This document shows, piece by piece, positions 59,498 through 64,000 of a stretch of DNA of 64,000 bases. Source of the stretch: Phlebotomus papatasi (Eukaryota > Arthropoda > Insecta > Diptera > Psychodidae); contig NC_077223.1 of assembly GCF_024763615.1 (NCBI RefSeq), positions 41,106,627 to 41,170,626 on the forward strand, in the 5' to 3' direction. Both the position numbers and the translations under genes were made by a program. Under the pieces are notes generated by a model. The model did not search any database. It was not told where the DNA came from and was given only the letters and a program-made list of their open reading frames with translations. Numbering within the stretch: the first letter of the stretch is position 1; each line of letters opens with the position of its first letter.

Positions 59498-61792
59498 GGG
59501 CCATCACGTCTAGTTTTGCGGTAGTTGAAGATGAAAATCTTTAAGAAATGGGTAGAAACATATTTCAAAGTTTATGTTATCACGAAAACGGTAAATTGTA
59601 GGATGTTAGTATTAAAGAATATTTAGTAGAAAAATACTCAGAAAACATTTTTCTGGAAGAGACTATTTTACCATTTTTCGAATTAAGAAAAAAGTTATCA
59701 AATTATCAAAAATTAATGTAGGTTTTAATAAAAAATTTCTTGAAATTGAGTTTTTCAAACAATTTTGTTTAGCATTTCAATATTTCTCCCACAAAATTTT
59801 AATATGAGAACAATAGTTCCAAATAATTACTGCATTTTTAAGTGCATTAAAAGACATGGTAAAGATTTGGGTCAAAAATGTACTAAATCACTTGCATTTT
59901 GGTAAAGATTTTGCCCCACCCATGCAATATGCTTCTTTTTGCTTAATAGAAATTTGAATTTTTCCCTACAGTTTAGGATTTTGGTAACGCCTATTTGGGC
60001 TTCAAAACAAAAGAGAAACATAAAAGTCACTGACCTAGTTCTCTAGGGCTCACCCTTCTGGAAAAGCTGAGCAAGAAAAATGAGTGGCGTGGAAAGTGCT
60101 AGAGGAAAGACCTTTCCATGGAGTAGAAAAAGGAGTGTCACTCTCAGTGGTGGATTGATTCAGATTTGTGTGTTGTCGTGTCTTTAGTGCTATGTCACTT
60201 AATCAAGACTGATGGTTAGACACCGTCTCTGTTACTTCCTGCTGACCACGACCTCTGTGAAGTGACCGATCAAATTTCACTTCCACTTGTCACTTCTTGT
60301 TCAAACAGTGGCTCCTCGACGTGTCCTCCGTGAGGTCTGCAGAAAAATGCTTGAATTCCATTGGATTCTAGAGATACTACCTCTCCACACCTTTCCTTGT
60401 TCCAAAGCACAAAACGTCACCCGTGGAGCATTCATGAGTAACGAGACAGCGAGACTCTTAATCAGATTTAATTAATGAGCGTTTCTTTCCGTGTCATTAG
60501 TCTCAAATTACATTTTAACCCTTTTATGACCGAGTGACAGGGAAAAAATATCCTCTCATATTGCCTCGCACACTCAATGATGGTCATAATGGTATTTTTT
60601 TATAGCCTCTACCATTGCTCAATCTCATTGTTGGGCACATATAGAGTTGGAGTTCTTCCCAAGGAATGGGGATCTCAATTTATTAATTCACATTTTTTGC
60701 TACACAGTAAAAAGGATTTAGATATAGTAGTATCAAATGAGAAATGTCCTATGAACATTACGCAATATCAAACTATTTCCAACAGTGCACTCCACCGCTC
60801 TTTTATTGCTGACACTTTATTGTTTCATGGGTTATATGCTGTGGACTCTTTCGTGGGTTCTGTGGCCATTTAATGTTGCCTATATTAAATGCAAAATGAG
60901 CCAAGAACAAGTATAGATGAGGAATGAGAATTGCCTCGTCATCCTGCACATTACTCATTCATTTGGACACGAAAATGAGATCAGGGATGAAAAATCTCAC
61001 CAACCAAAAACCAAAAATCGCGAACCACATTGAATACACATAAATCAAAGACTGATCCCCGAAAAAAAGCCACCCAGGTTAAATTTACCCAGCTTATGGA
61101 TAATTTATTAAATTACACATTCCATCGAGTGTAAAATGGATGAATTATTTTTGTGGTGATTTTTCAGACACTCACCTCTGAGATCATATCAAATTTCCAG
61201 GCAATTTTGAGGTACTTATTAAACTGAGAGTCTTCTTATATTACCTGCAGGCACAGTTTCAGGCATTCAATAGAGGTTCTAAAGGTGCTCATAAGGCGCT
61301 TGTCAACTACACTGCATTTCCATGTCATCAAGGGAATTTAATAATGAAATGCAATATAAACCATTATAGCATCAGGATATTTAATAGAACTTGCATAAAT
61401 TGTATTAAAATGCTAAATACATTAATGTAATATAGGTTAAATCAGTTTTACTGTTTACTCTAATTTAAGAATTTTAAGATAACAAAAAAAACCTTGGACT
61501 AGGTCTTTGTTTAAAAGGGAATATGTTTTTCTTCTTTTCCTCTTTACTCAAATCTTGTTTTAAACAAATTTTGAAAATTAAAAAAAAAACATACCTTAAT
61601 AATTTTGAAAAATGTAAGCGTCTTAACTTTTTGATTTAGGAGCTGTTTTTAATAAGAAATCTATTCTAAAATCTTGAAGTTGTGAAGGGAAATATAAATT
61701 CAAAACAGTTCTTCTTTTGATGATTTTTTTATTCAAATTTCATAGAGATAACAATATTTATAGTCTTGAAGTCACGCTGTTTATCCGGTTTT
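59498..61792. other. No recognisable gene
   Basis: 60.0-60.5 and 60.6-60.9 kb are less AT-rich and contain short + frames (62 and 98 codons) without recognised domains. A lone TTTTAACCCTTTTATGACCG at 60515-60535 resembles one end of the piggyBac-like MITE. Confidence 0.4.
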
Positions 61793-62372
61793 AGCCAAAA
61801 ATTCCGGATATCAATATTCTAAGCGCCAAACTCTCGGAAGGTCCACAATCTTGAAAACTAAAATCCAAAATTGTCTACCCATCGATCTATATAACTTTAC
61901 TAATTTTTCCCAATACACATAAACTTATACAGCCTTAAATTGCACCTACAAATTGTACTTGTGACATGAATTCACAAATAAAAAAACAAAAAATCCCAAA
62001 AGCGAAAATCCCGAATGGTCAAAATTCTGAAAGAAATATAAAACAGATAATTTTCCTTTGCTTTCAGCAATCGCCGAAGTAACTTATCACACTCTTATAT
62101 TGGCTTCAGACCTAAAACTTAGCCATATGGCTGAACATCATTAATTTCTTATCAGTCAATAATAATTTTTAGACAATTTGAACTTAAGTTTGGATTATTA
62201 AAGACAAGCGATCAATTACATTCTGAACAACCAATAAAATTAATTGTTATTTAGGATTTTGAGACCTTCGGGAACTAGGCTAAACTCCTAGTATAAAGAC
62301 AGCTTTATCTTTTTGAGTTTTGGTATTCGGGATTTTGACTTTCGGGATTTTGGCCATTTCGGGATTTTGACC
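61793..62372. mobile_element. Foldback with iterated arms, third locus
   Basis: The left arm (61793-62035) has GCCAAAAATTCCGGATATC, AAAATCCCGAATGGTC-like units. The right arm (62311-62372) has GTATTCGGGATTTTGAC and TTTCGGGATTTTGG units. A CTTCAGACC MITE lies between the arms. The left arm is more decayed than at the other two loci. Confidence 0.55.
62102..62309 (+). mobile_element. MITE family CTTCAGACCTAAGGCTTAGCC, copy in a foldback spacer
   Basis: GGCTTCAGACCTAAAACTTAG to GGCTAAACTCCTAGTATAAAG. A further left-end fragment, GGTTCCTAAACGTAAGATTT with AGCCATATGGCTT, follows at 62437-62470. Confidence 0.75.
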
Positions 62373-62750
62373 AGAATCCTGTTTATATATTCATCCGTTA
62401 TCAAAGCCAAAAACTAAATGGGTAGAAATATCCTCGGTTCCTAAACGTAAGATTTAGCCATATGGCTTGATATATTATTATGTGCAAATAGACTCACATT
62501 AATCTTTAATAATAATAAACTGTAAAATTTGCCAGTAAAGATTATCCCAAACTGTCATACACTGAAGACTTAGGATCATCTATTAGAGGTCCTTTACAAA
62601 TTCCTATTCCTAATTCTTTACTACGAAATTTTGCAGACTAAATATTCTCGAAGATCAACCTGAGACTAATTGGGCCCTTGCAAAATATAGAAAAGCGTCT
62701 ATTTAAAACACAGGTTAACTTCAACGATTTGAGTAGCATTTTGAGTATCG

Positions 62751-63153
62751 GGAAATAGACGGAGACACTGAACCTTTCTTGATATTCACAATTTTATTCT
62801 CTACAACGTTTCGAGGATGGATGTCCTCTTCATCAGGTATCGAATGTGGCAGGGAAAATCACGTACAGGTGGGAGTTGTTACACTGCACTTGAACTTTGA
62901 TCACAACTTGATCCGTGATGTTCACCATTCCACTGGCTGACACAGAATGTGTCAGCAAGTCTTCTGTGTCGAATGGTCGAATGATGAACATCACGGATCA
63001 AGTTGTGATCAAAGTCCAAGTGCAGTGTAACAACTCCCACCTGTACGTGATTTTCCCTGCCATATTCGATACCTGATAAAGAGGACATCCATCCTCGAAA
63101 CATCGTATAAAATTGTGAAAATCAAGAAAGGTTCAGTGTCTCCGTCTATTTCC
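62751..63153. mobile_element. 403-bp palindrome with hairpin cassette in each arm
   Basis: Arms 62751-62928 and 62979-63153 are complementary over about 175 bp with few mismatches: GGAAATAGACGGAGACACTG at left, CAGTGTCTCCGTCTATTTCC at right. The centre carries a further perfect hairpin, GCTGACACAGAATGTGTCAGC-like, at 62936-62955. Each arm contains CTGATGAA (CTGATAAA in the right arm)-GAGG-loop-CCTC-GAAAC. The - strand 74-codon frame is a shadow of it. Confidence 0.85.
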
Positions 63154-63489
63154 GGCTACATTCTGTCGAACCGAAATTCTTCTGAGAGATTTTGAGTATC
63201 TTTCGATTTTTACTAAATTAAATGGAGATTTTTATACATTTTCAGTATCCGGTTTCATAACGAAAGGTTTGTACTGAACATTTTCCTTAATTTCAGATTT
63301 TTCAAACACATATTTACTGTATTATTGACATTTTCAAAATTTTCTTAAAAAAAATATTAGTAAAGACTGCCATTTTTGCATAGTTTACACTTCTGACAAC
63401 TCAATAATGTGAAAATAATAAAATTAAACAAAACAATCCATTTTTTTTAATAATAATTTATTAAAAAATTGTTCTTGCATTAATCTATG
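63154..63489. other. No recognisable feature
   Basis: AT-rich flank between the palindrome and the transposase fragment. Confidence 0.4.
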
Positions 63490-63635
63490 GAATACCTCAT
63501 AAATCTTGAATATTTTATGGATTTTATATATACTCTGACGTGATTTTCCATAAAGTTTGGCAATTACCGACTGAGATTCATTCTGGAAGTATCTCTGGAC
63601 GATATCCCACCCTTTAACTTTTTGTAATTTGCCAT
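63490..63635 (-). pseudogene. Tc1-like transposase N-terminal fragment
   Basis: From an ATG at 63635 the - strand reads MANYKKLKGWDIVQRYFQNE, SQSVIAKLYGKSRQSIYKI and HKIFKIYEVFHRL. The pattern of basic start, SQ.IAK..GKS..SIYKI helix-turn-helix is that of the paired-like DNA-binding domain of Tc1/IS630 transposases. The frame dissolves into AT-rich sequence after about 48 residues, so the catalytic DDE part is absent. Confidence 0.6.
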
Positions 63636-63716
63636 TTTTAACCTAAATTATGAATTATCAAAAAATAGATTATTTCTTATTATTTATAATCACTTTTATA
63701 ATACATACAGTCCATA

Positions 63717-64000
63717 CAGTGGTGGCCAAAATAATAGGACCCACTTGTAAAGCTTATTTTTGTTTTAACTTTTGTGTCTTTTCCCAAGTTGTTGCTATAA
63801 CTTTGATGTGGAAGTCTTTAAATTATTAACATCATAGAATAAAAGTTGTTTTGTCCGCAAGAGGTCTCCATATTGCGCAGAATACATCAATACTGAAATT
63901 CAATTCGGACAATAAAATAGAAAAAATTTCATTTATAGTTTCTAAATATAGCTTTAATTTTATTTATTCGATTTATAGGTCACATTCAGTTATTTAAATG
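63717..64000 (+). mobile_element. Left end of a Tc1-like element running out of the window
   Basis: CAGTGGTGGCCAAAATAATA starts right after a TA (63715-63716). CAGTGGTGGCCAAAA-type ends are characteristic of Tc1/mariner-superfamily terminal repeats. The following 280 bp contain no ORF, consistent with a 5' untranslated part. The right end lies beyond 64000. It points away from the nearby transposase fragment and is probably a separate insertion. Confidence 0.55.

Noticed and set aside
62879..63103. A 74-codon - strand protein
   Set aside because: It lies across the arms and centre of a palindrome; openness is a by-product of symmetry.
62751..63153. A fully formed hammerhead ribozyme
   Set aside because: An extra A between CUGANGA and stem II, and no clear stem III with cleavage site, so only the resemblance is reported.

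Overview
The window looks like nuclear DNA of an insect, most probably a nematoceran fly; a sand fly is possible but unproven. It is AT-rich, has short GT-AG introns and two insect-type odorant receptor genes, and otherwise consists mainly of small non-autonomous transposons, SINEs and LINE remnants. No bacterial operons, rRNA genes or CRISPR arrays are visible.

The only convincing protein-coding genes are two paralogous odorant receptors of the insect seven-transmembrane OR family (7tm_6): one on + at 27327-28678 and one on - at 36055-37674. They are tail to tail, share exon sizes of 404, 676 and 60 nt, encode 379 residues each and differ at about 31 residues (about 92% identity). They derive from an inverted duplication of about 1.6 kb with a 7.4 kb spacer. 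The - copy carries a 216-bp MITE in intron 2, which accounts for nearly all of its extra intron length.

From left to right: 0-0.64 kb is a satellite-like tandem repeat. 3-8.6 kb holds a SINE with target-site duplications, a long palindromic element, several TA-flanked MITEs and a possible 67-nt exon. 10.4-13.9 kb holds a cluster of MITEs. 17.7-19 kb has a second SINE with target-site duplications and a repeat split by a 400-bp foldback. 21.9-24.8 kb has a LINE remnant, a foldback with iterated arms and a 646-bp palindrome. 27-38 kb is the odorant receptor pair. 38.5-48 kb is a nest of insertions up to three deep. 50-53.2 kb, 56.3-59.5 kb and 61.8-64 kb hold further repeats, including an RTE-type LINE 3' end, a Tc1-like transposase fragment and the end of another Tc1-like element that leaves the window.

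The most unusual signal is a short hairpin cassette, CTGANGAA-stem-loop-stem-GAAA, at three unrelated positions (7.2, 52.9-53.1 and 62.8-63.1 kb). Stem sequences differ but pairing is kept. It resembles part of a hammerhead ribozyme core, with one extra A. Most intergenic sequence between these features shows nothing recognisable. All repeat families were defined here by comparison within the window, with no database search.
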